NCBI RefSeq assembly: GCF_008119665.1
Contig: NZ_CP043046.1
Location: 6,101,256-6,165,255 of the forward strand
Direction of reading: 5' to 3'
Length of the DNA: 64,000 nucleotides
Source of the DNA: Pigmentiphaga aceris
GTDB lineage: Bacteria; Pseudomonadota; Gammaproteobacteria; Burkholderiales; Burkholderiaceae_B
Below are positions 38,588 through 48,079 of this stretch, in pieces (the stretch's first letter is position 1; every line of letters starts with the position of its first letter). The notes beneath the pieces were generated by a model. It made no database searches and was not told where the DNA came from. It worked only from the letters and a program-made list of their open reading frames with translations. The position numbers were made by a program, and so were the translations under genes.

Positions 38588-39867
38588 TTCCGGTGACCAT
38601 CGTCTTGTTGCTGGTGCTCATCGGCATCAGCATTCCCGTCGGCGCCGCACTCGGCCTGCTCGGGCTCATCCTTGATCCGCTGTACTCCATGCTGCCGCTG
38701 TCCAGCGCCATGGGCGAACTGTCCTGGAGCACCAACAACGAGTTCCTGCTGGTGGCGATTCCGCTCTTCATCATGCTTGGTGAAGTGCTGCTGCGTGCCG
38801 GTTTCGCCGAACGCATGTACGCCGCAATGAGCCTGTGGCTGTCGTGGCTGCCGGGCGGTCTGATGCATGCCAACATCGGTGCATCGACGCTGTTCTCGGC
38901 GACCTCGGGATCGAGCGTGGCCACCGCCGCCACGGTCGGTACCGTCGCCATTCCGCAGATCCGCAAATACGGCTACAACGAACCGCTGTTCCTGGGCAGC
39001 CTGGCTGCGGGCGGCACGCTCGGCATCCTGATTCCGCCGTCGATCAACCTGGTGATCTATGGCGTGCTGACGAATTCGTCGGTGCCCAAGCTGTATCTGG
39101 CCGGCATCATCCCCGGCTTTGCCATGGCAGCGCTCTTCATGCTGACCATCGTGATCGCCTGCATGTTCAAGCCGTCCTGGGGTGGCAAGACCATCAAGGC
39201 GAGCTGGGGGCAGCGCATGGCCAGCCTGGTCGACCTCGCGCCGCCGATGGGCATTTTCCTGCTGGTGGTGGGCTCGATCTATGCCGGCCTGGCCACGCCT
39301 ACCGAGGCGGCCGCATTGGGGGTGTTCGGCGCTTTCCTGCTGGCTGCGTGGTTCAAGCGCCTGTCGTGGAAGATGCTGGGCGAAGTGATCGAAGGCACGA
39401 TGCGCTCGACTGCGATGATCATGCTGATCGTCATCGCCGCTGCCTTCCTGAACTTCATCATGGCAGCCACTGGTCTGACCGATGCGCTCACCTCATCGAT
39501 CCAGGGCCTGGGTCTGTCGCCCGGCTGGATGCTGCTGATCATCATCGTGTTCTACCTGGTGCTCGGCTGCTTCATGGAAACGCTGTCGATGATGATCACA
39601 ACGATTCCGATCGTCGCGCCGATCATGCTGGCACTGGGTTACGACCCGATCTGGCTCGGCATTCTGATCATCGTGCTGGTGGAAGCCGCGCTGATCACCC
39701 CGCCCGTAGGCCTGAACCTGTTCGTGGTGCAAAGCCTGCGCAAGAGCGGGTCCATGAACGCCGTGATCATCGGTGCCCTCCCCTTCGTCGCGGCCATGTT
39801 CGTGATGCTGGCCTTGCTCGCTTTCTTCCCCGACATCGCGTTGTGGTTGCCGCGCGTGTTCGGCTGA
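38584..39867 (+). CDS. TRAP transporter large membrane subunit (DctM family)
   Basis: 427-residue elevator-type permease with about twelve helices. Family hallmarks include MHANIGASTLFSATSGSSVA, LGILIPPSINLVIYGVLTNS and LITPPVGLNLFVVQSL. With DctP and DctQ it forms a sodium-coupled importer of an organic acid. Translationally coupled to DctQ. Confidence 0.94.
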   Translation: MIPVTIVLLLVLIGISIPVGAALGLLGLILDPLYSMLPLSSAMGELSWSTNNEFLLVAIPLFIMLGEVLLRAGFAERMYAAMSLWLSWLPGGLMHANIGASTLFSATSGSSVATAATVGTVAIPQIRKYGYNEPLFLGSLAAGGTLGILIPPSINLVIYGVLTNSSVPKLYLAGIIPGFAMAALFMLTIVIACMFKPSWGGKTIKASWGQRMASLVDLAPPMGIFLLVVGSIYAGLATPTEAAALGVFGAFLLAAWFKRLSWKMLGEVIEGTMRSTAMIMLIVIAAAFLNFIMAATGLTDALTSSIQGLGLSPGWMLLIIIVFYLVLGCFMETLSMMITTIPIVAPIMLALGYDPIWLGILIIVLVEAALITPPVGLNLFVVQSLRKSGSMNAVIIGALPFVAAMFVMLALLAFFPDIALWLPRVFG

Positions 39868-39979
39868 TCGCGTTACTGCCGTTGCCCGATTGACGCCTCC
39901 CCCTTAACGCTTCCTTTGTTTCGCACGTGGTCTGCATGATGCCGGCCACGTGTCTCCTCATTCGTGTTGGACATATGCC

Positions 39980-40666
39980 ATGAAAGCTGAATTCACCCTG
40001 ATCACCGACACCGGTTCGCAAGCCCTGGTCGCCGACATCTCGCAACTCGTCGTCGCCGGTTGGGCCGGCCGCGATCGCGCTGCCATCGACCATCACATCG
40101 AAGAGCTTGCCGCCATCGGCGTGCCGCGCCCCAGCAGCGTGCCGCTGTACTACCGCATCGGCCACAACCAGCTGACCCAGGAAGAAAACCTGCAAGTGCT
40201 GGGTGGCGATTCTTCTGGCGAAGTCGAAACCTTTGTGTTCGCCGTGAATGGCGAATTGTTCGTCAGCATCTCGTCGGACCACACCGATCGCAAGCTGGAA
40301 TCGGTCAGCGTGGCCTTCTCCAAACAAGCGTGCATCAAACCGGTTGGCCGCGACGCCTGGCGTCATGCCGACGTGGCCGAATACTGGGACGAACTGGTGG
40401 TGCGCGCCTGGATCGAAGAGAATGGCGAACGTGTGCTGTACCAGGAAGGCACGCTGGACTCCCTGCAGAACCCGCTGGACCTGATTGCCGGCTACGTGGG
40501 CGGCGCAGGCACCTTGCCTGACGGTACCGGCATGACCTGCGGCACCATGGGAGCCATCGGCGGCATTCGTCCTTCCGCCGTGTTCGACATGGAATTGTTC
40601 GACCCGCGTCGCAAGCGCAGCATCCGTCACCGCTACGTGACCGATTCGTTGCCCGTCATTGCTTGA
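39980..40666 (+). CDS. DUF2848 family protein (FAH-like fold suspected)
   Basis: About 228 residues, soluble. The middle segment with GDSSGEVETFVFAVNGELFV and SISSDHTDRKLESV, and the C-terminal MTCGTMGAIGGIRPSAVFDM, are typical of DUF2848, a family resembling fumarylacetoacetate hydrolase-like proteins. The reaction is unknown. It lies 110 bp after the TRAP permease and 50 bp before the amidase gene, which suggests it handles the imported substrate. I start at MKAEFTLITD; the frame is open ten codons upstream. Confidence 0.75.
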   Translation: MKAEFTLITDTGSQALVADISQLVVAGWAGRDRAAIDHHIEELAAIGVPRPSSVPLYYRIGHNQLTQEENLQVLGGDSSGEVETFVFAVNGELFVSISSDHTDRKLESVSVAFSKQACIKPVGRDAWRHADVAEYWDELVVRAWIEENGERVLYQEGTLDSLQNPLDLIAGYVGGAGTLPDGTGMTCGTMGAIGGIRPSAVFDMELFDPRRKRSIRHRYVTDSLPVIA

Positions 40667-40715
40667 TCGTTCTTAACCACCGTTTTTTCTGCCCCTTTTT
40701 TTCTGACGGAAAAAG

Positions 40716-42011
40716 ATGACTACCAGCTCCACCCAGCGACTCGACGCGGCTTTGTCGGCCATCGAGCAGGCCGGCGACGAAGGCCGCCGCATTTTCACGC
40801 GTGTCTATGTCGACACGGCCCGCGCGGCGGCGCGCGCAGCCGATGAACGTGCGGCCAGCGGGCTGTCGCTGGGGCCGCTGGACGGTCGCATCGTCGCCGT
40901 GAAGGACCTGTTCGACGTGGCGGGTGAACCCACCACCGCGGGCTCGGCCTTGCTGCGCGATGCGGCACCGGCCACGCAGGATGCACCGGTCGTGCGTCGT
41001 CTGCGCGCGGGTGGTGCGGTGATCATCGGCAAGACCAACATGACTGAATTTGCGTTCTCGGGCGTGGGCCTGAATCCGCATTACGGCACGCCTGGCAATG
41101 CCCACGACTTGCTGCGCATTCCGGGCGGATCATCCTCGGGTGCAGGCGTATCGGTGGCGCGTGGCATGGCGGAAATCGCCATCGGGTCGGATACCGGTGG
41201 GTCGATCCGCATTCCGTCCGCGCTGAACGGCCTGGTCGGCTTCAAACCCAGCCTGTCGCGCGTGCCGCGTGAAGGTGCCTATCCGCTGTCGTTCACGCTC
41301 GACTGCCTGGGTCCGCTGGTGCAAAGCGTGGCTGACGCCGTGGCCACCGACAGCGTGCTGGCCGGCATCGATCACGTGCCGGTGGAAGCGCGCAGCGTGC
41401 GTGGTCTGCGTCTGGCTGTGCCGCGCGGTCTGTTGTTCACGCAGGTGGAAACCGAGGTCTCAGACGCTTTCGAACAAGCCGTCGCCGCACTGACTGAAGC
41501 TGGCGCGCGCGTCAGCGATGAATCGCTCGACAGCTTGCTGGGTGCTCCCTTCCAGTTGCAGGAAAAAGGCACGCTGATCGCAGCCGAAGCCGCGCACATC
41601 CACCGCGAGGCCGTGGTGCAACGCCCCGAGGCGTATGACCCGATCGTGCTGGGCCGCATCCGTCGTGGTCAGACGCTGGACGCCGCCACCTACGTGGGCA
41701 TTCAGCAGGCGCGCAATGCACTGCTTGGCGAGCTTGATCGGGCACTGGCCGACTTCGATGCGCTGGTGCTGCCCACGGTGGCATTCCTGGCTCCGTTGAT
41801 CGCCGATGTGCAGAACGAAACCGACTTCATGCGTGTGAACGCATTGGTCCTGCGCAATACCTCGGTGTTCAACTTCTACGACCTGCCCGCGCTGTCCCTG
41901 CCCTTGCCGCGCGACGGCAAACTGCCGGTCGGGCTGATGGTGGTCGGCCGTCGCAATGCCGACCGCGACCTGCTGGCCATCGGAGCGGCGATCGAGGCCT
42001 TGCTGGGCTGA
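40716..42011 (+). CDS. Amidase-signature family hydrolase
   Basis: 431 residues. The Ser-cisSer-Lys triad is readable as Lys63 (AVKDLFDV), Ser139 (IPGGSSSGAG) and Ser163 (GSDTGGSIRIPS). It hydrolyses a carboxamide or related C-N bond in the cytoplasm; the substrate cannot be read from sequence. GACGGAAAAAG upstream serves as ribosome-binding site. A terminator-like hairpin follows, so the isochorismatase-like gene may be separately transcribed. Confidence 0.9.
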   Translation: MTTSSTQRLDAALSAIEQAGDEGRRIFTRVYVDTARAAARAADERAASGLSLGPLDGRIVAVKDLFDVAGEPTTAGSALLRDAAPATQDAPVVRRLRAGGAVIIGKTNMTEFAFSGVGLNPHYGTPGNAHDLLRIPGGSSSGAGVSVARGMAEIAIGSDTGGSIRIPSALNGLVGFKPSLSRVPREGAYPLSFTLDCLGPLVQSVADAVATDSVLAGIDHVPVEARSVRGLRLAVPRGLLFTQVETEVSDAFEQAVAALTEAGARVSDESLDSLLGAPFQLQEKGTLIAAEAAHIHREAVVQRPEAYDPIVLGRIRRGQTLDAATYVGIQQARNALLGELDRALADFDALVLPTVAFLAPLIADVQNETDFMRVNALVLRNTSVFNFYDLPALSLPLPRDGKLPVGLMVVGRRNADRDLLAIGAAIEALLG

Positions 42012-42078
42012 TTGCAGGGCTTGATTGCAAGCTTGAGTCGCAAGCTTGAATCGCAAGAAAGATCGGAAGGGGTAAATC

Positions 42079-42110
42079 GACCTGCCTGGCGAACACCAGG
42101 CGGGTCTTTG
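42079..42110 (+). terminator. Terminator-like hairpin after the amidase gene
   Basis: GACCTGCCTGG and CCAGGCGGGTC (one G-T pair) around a 6-nt loop, followed by TTTG only. The T-run is short, so termination is likely partial. Confidence 0.6.
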
Positions 42111-42270
42111 CAGACGATCAGGGATCCATCCAAGAAACGCAGGCACGTCCTAGGCGACGCGCGCGTACTGCGCCACAGTTCGGACCAAACCGGACTGGCG
42201 CAGAAATCTGCGATCTCCGGGCACACGCAATACGCGACGGTGCCCGCTTACCCCCAAGGACCCGATCATC

Positions 42271-42966
42271 ATGAATCCGAATCCCAAGCTCGACGTACTG
42301 ACTCCGCACAACTCGCAGCTGATCATCATCGATCACCAGCCGCAGATGGCATTCGGCGTGCAGTCGATCGACCGCCAGGTCTTGAAGAACAACACCGTGG
42401 CGCTGGCCAAGTCTGCCAAGGTTTTCGACATTCCGACGCTGATCACCACCGTCGAGACCGAGAGCTTCTCGGGCCACACCTACCCCGAACTGCTGAACGT
42501 GTTCCCGGACCACAAGATCCTGGAACGCAGCTCGATGAACTCGTGGGATGACCAGAAAGTGCGCGACGGCTTGAAGGCCAACGGCCGCAAGAAGGTCGTG
42601 GTTGCCGGCCTCTGGACCGAGGTCTGCAACAACAGCTTCGCCCTGTGCGCCATGGCCGAAGGCGACTACGAAATCTACATGGTGGCCGATGCCTCTGGCG
42701 GCACCAGCAAGGAAGCCCACGACTACGCCATGCAGCGCATGATCCAGGCTGGCGTGGTGCCGGTGACCTGGCAACAAGTCATGCTGGAATGGCAACGTGA
42801 CTGGGCCAACAAGGGCACCTACAACGCCGTGATGGACATCGTGCGCGAACACTCCGGTGCCTACGGCATGGGCGTGGACTACGCCTACACCATGGTGCAC
42901 AAGTCGCCTGCCCGCCTGCCGGGCAACCACGAAACCCTGGCACCGGTTCCCGCACCGATCCGCTAA
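42271..42966 (+). CDS. Isochorismatase-fold (cysteine hydrolase) protein, YcaC-like
   Basis: 231 residues. Asp21 in LIIIDHQPQMAFG and Cys119 in VVVAGLWTEVCNNSFAL are the catalytic Asp and nucleophilic Cys of the fold. TETESF-type and MVADASGGTSKEAH segments match the YcaC branch. These enzymes cleave amide or related bonds of small molecules. The context with an amidase and a TRAP importer suggests a common substrate pathway. A good AAGGA ribosome-binding site lies about 10 nt before the ATG. Confidence 0.85.
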   Translation: MNPNPKLDVLTPHNSQLIIIDHQPQMAFGVQSIDRQVLKNNTVALAKSAKVFDIPTLITTVETESFSGHTYPELLNVFPDHKILERSSMNSWDDQKVRDGLKANGRKKVVVAGLWTEVCNNSFALCAMAEGDYEIYMVADASGGTSKEAHDYAMQRMIQAGVVPVTWQQVMLEWQRDWANKGTYNAVMDIVREHSGAYGMGVDYAYTMVHKSPARLPGNHETLAPVPAPIR

Positions 42967-43107
42967 GCCGCGGGCGTCTTGTCTGATCAAAGACTCGTCT
43001 GATTAAAGGCTGGCGTCTTGTCCAGTCAAGTCGCTTGGTGTTCCGTTCGCGCGGGACGCCAGGTCATCGGACAGCCCGCATGACGCAACGACTGCGGGAA
43101 TGCCGGC

Positions 43108-44019
43108 ATGCATAGAACGGTTGTGTTCATCCATGACGCCTGGTTGAGTCCAGGCGTCTGGCGTCACTTTGCAGACCGCTTTGCGGCCTGTGGATACACG
43201 TGGATGGCACCGGCATGGCCAGGCATTGAGACCTCAGCGCCCGAGCACAAACACCCGGATCATATTGCGACCCGTCAGCCTCCCGCAGGGCTGGTGGAAC
43301 TTGGTATGGACGGGCTGCTTGCGCACTACGCCTTCCTGATTCGCACGCTGGTAGAACCACCCGTGTTGGTCGGGCACGGCGTGGGTGGTCTGCTGGTTCA
43401 ACTGCTGATCGATCGTGGCTTGGGCGCAGTCGGTATTGCGATTGCGCCTACCCCGCCAAGCGGTGTGCTGCCCGGGTGGTCTGCGCTGCGCCGCATCGCA
43501 CCGCTGTGGTCGAGCTGGTCAAGTCGGTTGTGCATGCGTGTCATGCACCGGACGATGAAGACGTCGCCTGCTGCATCCGCATCAACAGGCGTTGCTCGGC
43601 ATCCCGCCGTTCCCGCTTCATTTTCTCCTTCCTTCTGCCCTGCCATACCGCTCACGCGCGCTCGTTTCGACCACGATGTGGCGCAGACGCTGCCCCTTGA
43701 GCAACGCCAGCAGGCTTTTGACGATTGGGTCGTCCCTGCGTCGGGCCGATTGCTCTGGCAGACCCTGCTGGGGATCGGCTGCAAGGTAGACTTCGGCAAC
43801 GATTGCCGCGCGCCCCTGCTCTTCATCGCAGGTGAACAGGATCGCAGCGTGCAGGCGTCCACGGTGGCTGCAAGCTTCCGCCAGCATCGCCGCTCGGTCG
43901 CCGTCAGCGCCATGCGCCTGTACGCAGGCCGTAGCCACCTTCTTATCACTGAGCCAGGCTGGGAAGAAATCGCCGATGCCTGTATCGACTGGGCCAACCA
44001 ACAACTGGGCGGGTTCTGA
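43108..44019 (+). CDS. Alpha/beta-hydrolase-fold protein lacking the serine nucleophile
   Basis: 303 residues. The start MHRTVVFIHDAWLSPGVW is a typical oxyanion-loop strand, and the acid and base regions are visible as GEQDRSV and YAGRSHLLITEPGWEEIA. The nucleophile elbow, however, reads LVGHGVGGLLVQ, with Gly91 where Ser is expected (a GGC codon, one base from the Ser codon AGC). Hydrolase activity by the usual mechanism is therefore unlikely unless this is a sequencing error. The last 44 bp overlap the start of the sensor kinase gene, so the two are probably co-translated. A ligand-binding role is possible but not shown. Confidence 0.75.
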   Translation: MHRTVVFIHDAWLSPGVWRHFADRFAACGYTWMAPAWPGIETSAPEHKHPDHIATRQPPAGLVELGMDGLLAHYAFLIRTLVEPPVLVGHGVGGLLVQLLIDRGLGAVGIAIAPTPPSGVLPGWSALRRIAPLWSSWSSRLCMRVMHRTMKTSPAASASTGVARHPAVPASFSPSFCPAIPLTRARFDHDVAQTLPLEQRQQAFDDWVVPASGRLLWQTLLGIGCKVDFGNDCRAPLLFIAGEQDRSVQASTVAASFRQHRRSVAVSAMRLYAGRSHLLITEPGWEEIADACIDWANQQLGGF

Positions 44020-47000
44020 GGCCACGGGAGCGCGCCGCGCCACGTGGCGTCGCCGGCTGCTTGCCTGTGCATCGGCGCTGCTGATGCTGACGGCCGGCAG
44101 CATCGCCGCGCGCGATCTTGACGAGCTTGAGCATCGCCGCTGGAGCGGCAGCGATGGCGGTCCCAGCCAGGTCGGTGCATTGGCACAGACCGCAGACGGT
44201 TATCTGTGGCTCGGCACCAATGACTCCCTGTTCCGCTTCGACGGCCTGCGCTTCGTGCGTTACGCCACGCCCGATGGCAAGGCGCCGGGCATCGTGTCCA
44301 GCCTGCTGACCGTGGATGATCGGCTGTGGGTGGGCCTGCGGGCGGGTGGCATCAACGTCATCTCACGCGACGCCATGCAGCGTCATGTGACTGGTGCAAA
44401 GCCAGGTGCAGGTTCAGATTCAGATGTCATTGCAGGTCTGCCTGCCGGGGCCATCTACGGCATGGCGCGGGATCGGGACGGCACCGTCTGGGCAGCAGCC
44501 GATGACGGCTTGGCAGGCTTCGATGGCACCCGCTGGCAACGCATGGCTGGCGCGCAGAATTTTCCCGGAAAACATGCGCGCGCCGTCTTCGTCGACCGTG
44601 ACGGGATATTGTGGGCTGCCAATGAAAGCCAGCTGTTCTATCGCCCGCCCGGCACTGCGTCATTCATCGATGCTGGGATGAATATCGACTGGGCAAGCCA
44701 TATCGCACAGGCCCCTGATGGTGCCATATGGATCAGCGAACGATATGGGACAGATCTGCATCGGGTAATGCTTGTTGATGGCAAGATCAGTCGTGCCACG
44801 CATGCCATTGCCAGCAGTGCGAACGGCTTGCTGTTCGACCGCCGGGGTGCCTTGTGGATAAGTACACTCGGCAATGGCCTGCTGTATGTGGGAGATCCGG
44901 CGGCGGACAAGCTAGCTGTGGACAACCCAGACGTCGATTTGCCCAGCGACCCATCCAGCAATCCGTCGAGCACCACGCCCCACCTGCCCACCCCCCGCAC
45001 CTTCACCGTGCGCGAAGGTCTCAGCGGCAATCATCTCTGGCCCTTGCTGGAAGACCGCGAGGGCAATGTGTGGGTGGGCAGCAATGCTGGTATCGATCGT
45101 TTCCATCCTCGGGAACTGATGCCTGGCGGGTTTCCTGCGGACGCGCTGAACGTGGCCTTGGTCGCGGGTGATGACGGCAGTCTGTGGGCCGGCACCAGCA
45201 ATCGTCCCGCGATGCGCATGGTGGGCGATCGCATCGACACCATGCAGATGCCTGCACCGGTCACCAGTGCCATGCGTGATGCCGACGGCAGCATCTGGAT
45301 GGCCGGGCCGGCTGGCATCTGGCAAACGCAGGGGGATCGTCAGGTGCGCGTAGCGGGGCTGCCAGCTGCTGCCACGCCGGGTTCATCGGTACGTGCGATG
45401 GCGCGCGACCACCAAGGTGGCCTGTGGGTATCGATCAACCGGCTTGGCCTGTTCGAACTGCGCGACGGCATCTGGCGTGCCATGCCGCCGCCTTCTATGC
45501 GCGGTAGCCAGATCATGCCGGTTGCGGCCTCTGCCGACGCGCAAGGACGCCTGTGGTTCGGTTATCGCGACAACCTGCTGGTAATGCGTGATGCGCAGGG
45601 CGAACGTCGCTGGGGCGACGCAGACGGCATGCGCATCGGGCACATCACCGCCATCACGCACCAGGGCACGCGTACCTGGGTGGGCGGGCAGCACGGGGCG
45701 GGTTATATCGAAGACGACCGGTTTCATCCACTGCCCTTGCCCGACAACGATCTGTTCGACAACATCTACGCGATCATCGCTGTGCCTGGCACAGCAGCGG
45801 CGTCACAGGAAACTGCGTCACGTACAACTGCTTCACGTAAAACTGCATCACCTGAACCCGCGTCAGACGGGGCTGCTTCGACGTCAACCTCCGACACGAG
45901 CACTGCAGCCCGCAACGACGCTCCTGAACTCTGGATTCACGCGAAGGCAGGGATATTCCAGCTGTCCGCCATCGAGATTGCGCAGGTGTTTGCCGACAGC
46001 CGCCATACCATCCGTTATCGCGCGCATGACCTGATGGGCGGGCTGGCCAACGATCCCTATCAGGTACTGCCCTTGCCGACGGCCGTGCGTGCCGATGACG
46101 GTCGCATCTGGTTTTCCACCAGCAACGGGGTGGTCTGGCTTGACCCGGCGCAGCAGCCCGTGAGCAAGGACATGGTGCCGCAGGTGACCATCGAATCGGT
46201 CAGCGCCGATGGCGAACTGCTGCCCGCTGCGGCATCGGGCGCGCCCTTGCTGCTGGCGACCGACACCAAGCGTCTGATGTTCGACTACACGGCGCTCAGC
46301 CTGTCGGCACCAGAAAGCCTGAGTTTTCGTTATCGCCTGGATGGCTACGACACCACCTGGCAGGACGTCGGCCGCCAGCGGCAAGCCGTCTACACCGGCC
46401 TGAACGCGGGCAACTACCGGTTCCGTGTGATTGCCGTCAATGGTGATGGCGTGCCAAGCGAACAAGAGGCCACCACCGCGTTCACGATCCCGCCGGTCTT
46501 CTACCGACGTCCGCTGTTCTATGTGCCGGCGGCTGCGCTGGTGGTGTTCATGTTGTGGCTGTTGTATCGCGTGAAGCTGCGGCGATCTGCCGACGCCTTG
46601 CGTGTCCGCCTGGAAGCCCGCCATCACGAGCGCGAACGGATCGCACGCGAGCTGCACGACACCTTGCTGCAGGGCGTACAAGGCGTGATGCTGCACTTCC
46701 AGGCCGTCGTGAACATGTTGCCGCCAAACCTGCAAGCGCGACAACGCATGGAAGATGCGCTCGACCGGGCCGACATCGTGCTCAGCGAAGGCCGTGATCG
46801 GGTACGTGATTTGCGAAGCCCTGTGCGCGGCCCTGCGGCGCTGGATGACGCGCTGCAAGCCCTGGGTGCCCAACTGGCCCAGAACAGCACCACGGCCTTT
46901 TCCTTGGCTGTACGGGGTGATCCGATATTGCTGCACCCTGTGGTGTGCGACGAGGCGTATCGCATCGGGCACGAGGCGCTCGTCAATGCCTTTGCCCATG

Positions 47001-47254
47001 CACAGGCCAGGCAGGTTGTGGTCGAGATCGACTATGGAACGATGATGTTCACGCTTGGTATTCGGGACGATGGTCGTGGCATCGACGCCCGCTATCTGAC
47101 CCCCTACGGTCGACCGGACCACTGGGGGCTGCGAGGCATGCACGAGCGCGCGCGCGAGTCGGGCGGAACACTGCAGATAAGCAGCCAGCCCGACGCAGGC
47201 AGCGACGTCCGGCTGCGGGTGAAGGCGACGCTGGCTTATCGTTCGCAGGCATGA
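43976..47254 (+). CDS. Sensor histidine kinase with periplasmic beta-propeller and Y_Y_Y domain
   Basis: About 1092 residues. After an N-terminal export signal (RRRLLACASALLMLTAGSIA), many Reg_prop blades follow (ADGYLWLGTNDSLFRFDG, DRDGTVWAAADDGLAGFDG, DREGNVWVGSNAGIDRF). Then come a Y_Y_Y domain (SFRYRLDGYDTTWQDVG, YRFRVIAVNGDG) and one membrane helix (YVPAAALVVFMLWLLYRV). The cytoplasmic part has a HisKA_3 H-box (RERIARELHDTLLQGVQGVM) and an HATPase domain (DEAYRIGHEALVNAFAH, DDGRGID). A Thr/Ser/Ala-rich low-complexity insert lies near residues 610-650. I start at MPVSTGPTNN inside the hydrolase gene, though the frame is open upstream. It should phosphorylate the next gene product. Confidence 0.9.
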   Translation: MPVSTGPTNNWAGSEATGARRATWRRRLLACASALLMLTAGSIAARDLDELEHRRWSGSDGGPSQVGALAQTADGYLWLGTNDSLFRFDGLRFVRYATPDGKAPGIVSSLLTVDDRLWVGLRAGGINVISRDAMQRHVTGAKPGAGSDSDVIAGLPAGAIYGMARDRDGTVWAAADDGLAGFDGTRWQRMAGAQNFPGKHARAVFVDRDGILWAANESQLFYRPPGTASFIDAGMNIDWASHIAQAPDGAIWISERYGTDLHRVMLVDGKISRATHAIASSANGLLFDRRGALWISTLGNGLLYVGDPAADKLAVDNPDVDLPSDPSSNPSSTTPHLPTPRTFTVREGLSGNHLWPLLEDREGNVWVGSNAGIDRFHPRELMPGGFPADALNVALVAGDDGSLWAGTSNRPAMRMVGDRIDTMQMPAPVTSAMRDADGSIWMAGPAGIWQTQGDRQVRVAGLPAAATPGSSVRAMARDHQGGLWVSINRLGLFELRDGIWRAMPPPSMRGSQIMPVAASADAQGRLWFGYRDNLLVMRDAQGERRWGDADGMRIGHITAITHQGTRTWVGGQHGAGYIEDDRFHPLPLPDNDLFDNIYAIIAVPGTAAASQETASRTTASRKTASPEPASDGAASTSTSDTSTAARNDAPELWIHAKAGIFQLSAIEIAQVFADSRHTIRYRAHDLMGGLANDPYQVLPLPTAVRADDGRIWFSTSNGVVWLDPAQQPVSKDMVPQVTIESVSADGELLPAAASGAPLLLATDTKRLMFDYTALSLSAPESLSFRYRLDGYDTTWQDVGRQRQAVYTGLNAGNYRFRVIAVNGDGVPSEQEATTAFTIPPVFYRRPLFYVPAAALVVFMLWLLYRVKLRRSADALRVRLEARHHERERIARELHDTLLQGVQGVMLHFQAVVNMLPPNLQARQRMEDALDRADIVLSEGRDRVRDLRSPVRGPAALDDALQALGAQLAQNSTTAFSLAVRGDPILLHPVVCDEAYRIGHEALVNAFAHAQARQVVVEIDYGTMMFTLGIRDDGRGIDARYLTPYGRPDHWGLRGMHERARESGGTLQISSQPDAGSDVRLRVKATLAYRSQA

Positions 47255-47285
47255 TCAAGACCGCGCCGAATAAAAGAAATAACCC

Positions 47286-47942
47286 ATGCATCAATCAACA
47301 CAGGACCGCATGACTCAGGATATGCCCCTCATTCGCGTGCTGGTGGTCGACGACCACCCGCTGCTGCGTGAAGGTATCAAGGCCGTGCTGGCTGGCTCCC
47401 ACGACATTCAGGTGGTTGGCGAAGCCGGCAATGGTCATGAAGCCATCGCCGCCTATCGGCTGCTTCAGCCCGACGTGACCCTGATGGATCTGCAGCTGCC
47501 CGAGCTCGATGGCATGGAAGCCATCCGAGCCATCCGTGCCGACTTCCCCCAGGCGTGCATTGCCATTCTCACCACCTACCGTGGGGATGTCCGCGCCCTG
47601 CATGCGATCCGCGCCGGTGCCCAGGCCTATCTGCTGAAAAGCACACTGCGCAAGGAACTGACCGAGGTGATTCGCGCGCTGGCGGCCGGCGAGCGCCATA
47701 TTCCGCCCGAGATCGCGGCCGATGTTGCCCGTGCACTGGGGCGGGAAGCGCTGAGTGCGCGTGAGGTCGAAGTCCTGCAGTGCGTGGCGCAAGGCCAGGC
47801 AAACAAGCAGATAGGCACGCAGCTGGGGCTGTCGGAAGATACGATCAAGGGACACGTGCGCAGCATCATGGACAAGCTGGGTGCAAACAATCGCACCCAT
47901 GCAGTCAGCATTGGTATCGAGCGCGGCATCATTACATTTTGA
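47286..47942 (+). CDS. NarL/LuxR-type response regulator
   Basis: 218 residues. The receiver domain has VLVVDDHPLLREG and the phosphoacceptor Asp in VTLMDLQLPELDGMEA, with Thr and Lys switch residues in AILTTYRGD and AYLLKSTLR. The C-terminal LuxR HTH reads LSAREVEVLQCVAQGQANKQ then IGTQLGLSEDTIKGHVRSIM. Partner of the kinase 31 bp upstream. Translation could also begin at the internal Met nine codons in. Confidence 0.93.
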   Translation: MHQSTQDRMTQDMPLIRVLVVDDHPLLREGIKAVLAGSHDIQVVGEAGNGHEAIAAYRLLQPDVTLMDLQLPELDGMEAIRAIRADFPQACIAILTTYRGDVRALHAIRAGAQAYLLKSTLRKELTEVIRALAAGERHIPPEIAADVARALGREALSAREVEVLQCVAQGQANKQIGTQLGLSEDTIKGHVRSIMDKLGANNRTHAVSIGIERGIITF

Positions 47943-48079
47943 GGTCAAGGCAGCGCACTTTAGTGTGGCCGCCACCTCCCTCTTTCGGGGCTATCCAGTA
48001 CGACGCCAGCCGCGCATCATGCCGGCTTGCCGCCAACGTTTGCTACGCGTCCACCGGCTGATTTTCCGAGGACAGATCG

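Noticed and set aside
42012..42060. GCAAGCTTGA(G/A)TCGCAAGCTTGAATC short tandem repeat as a CRISPR-like or regulatory array
   Set aside because: Only two to three imperfect ~13-bp units without spacers; probably local slippage.
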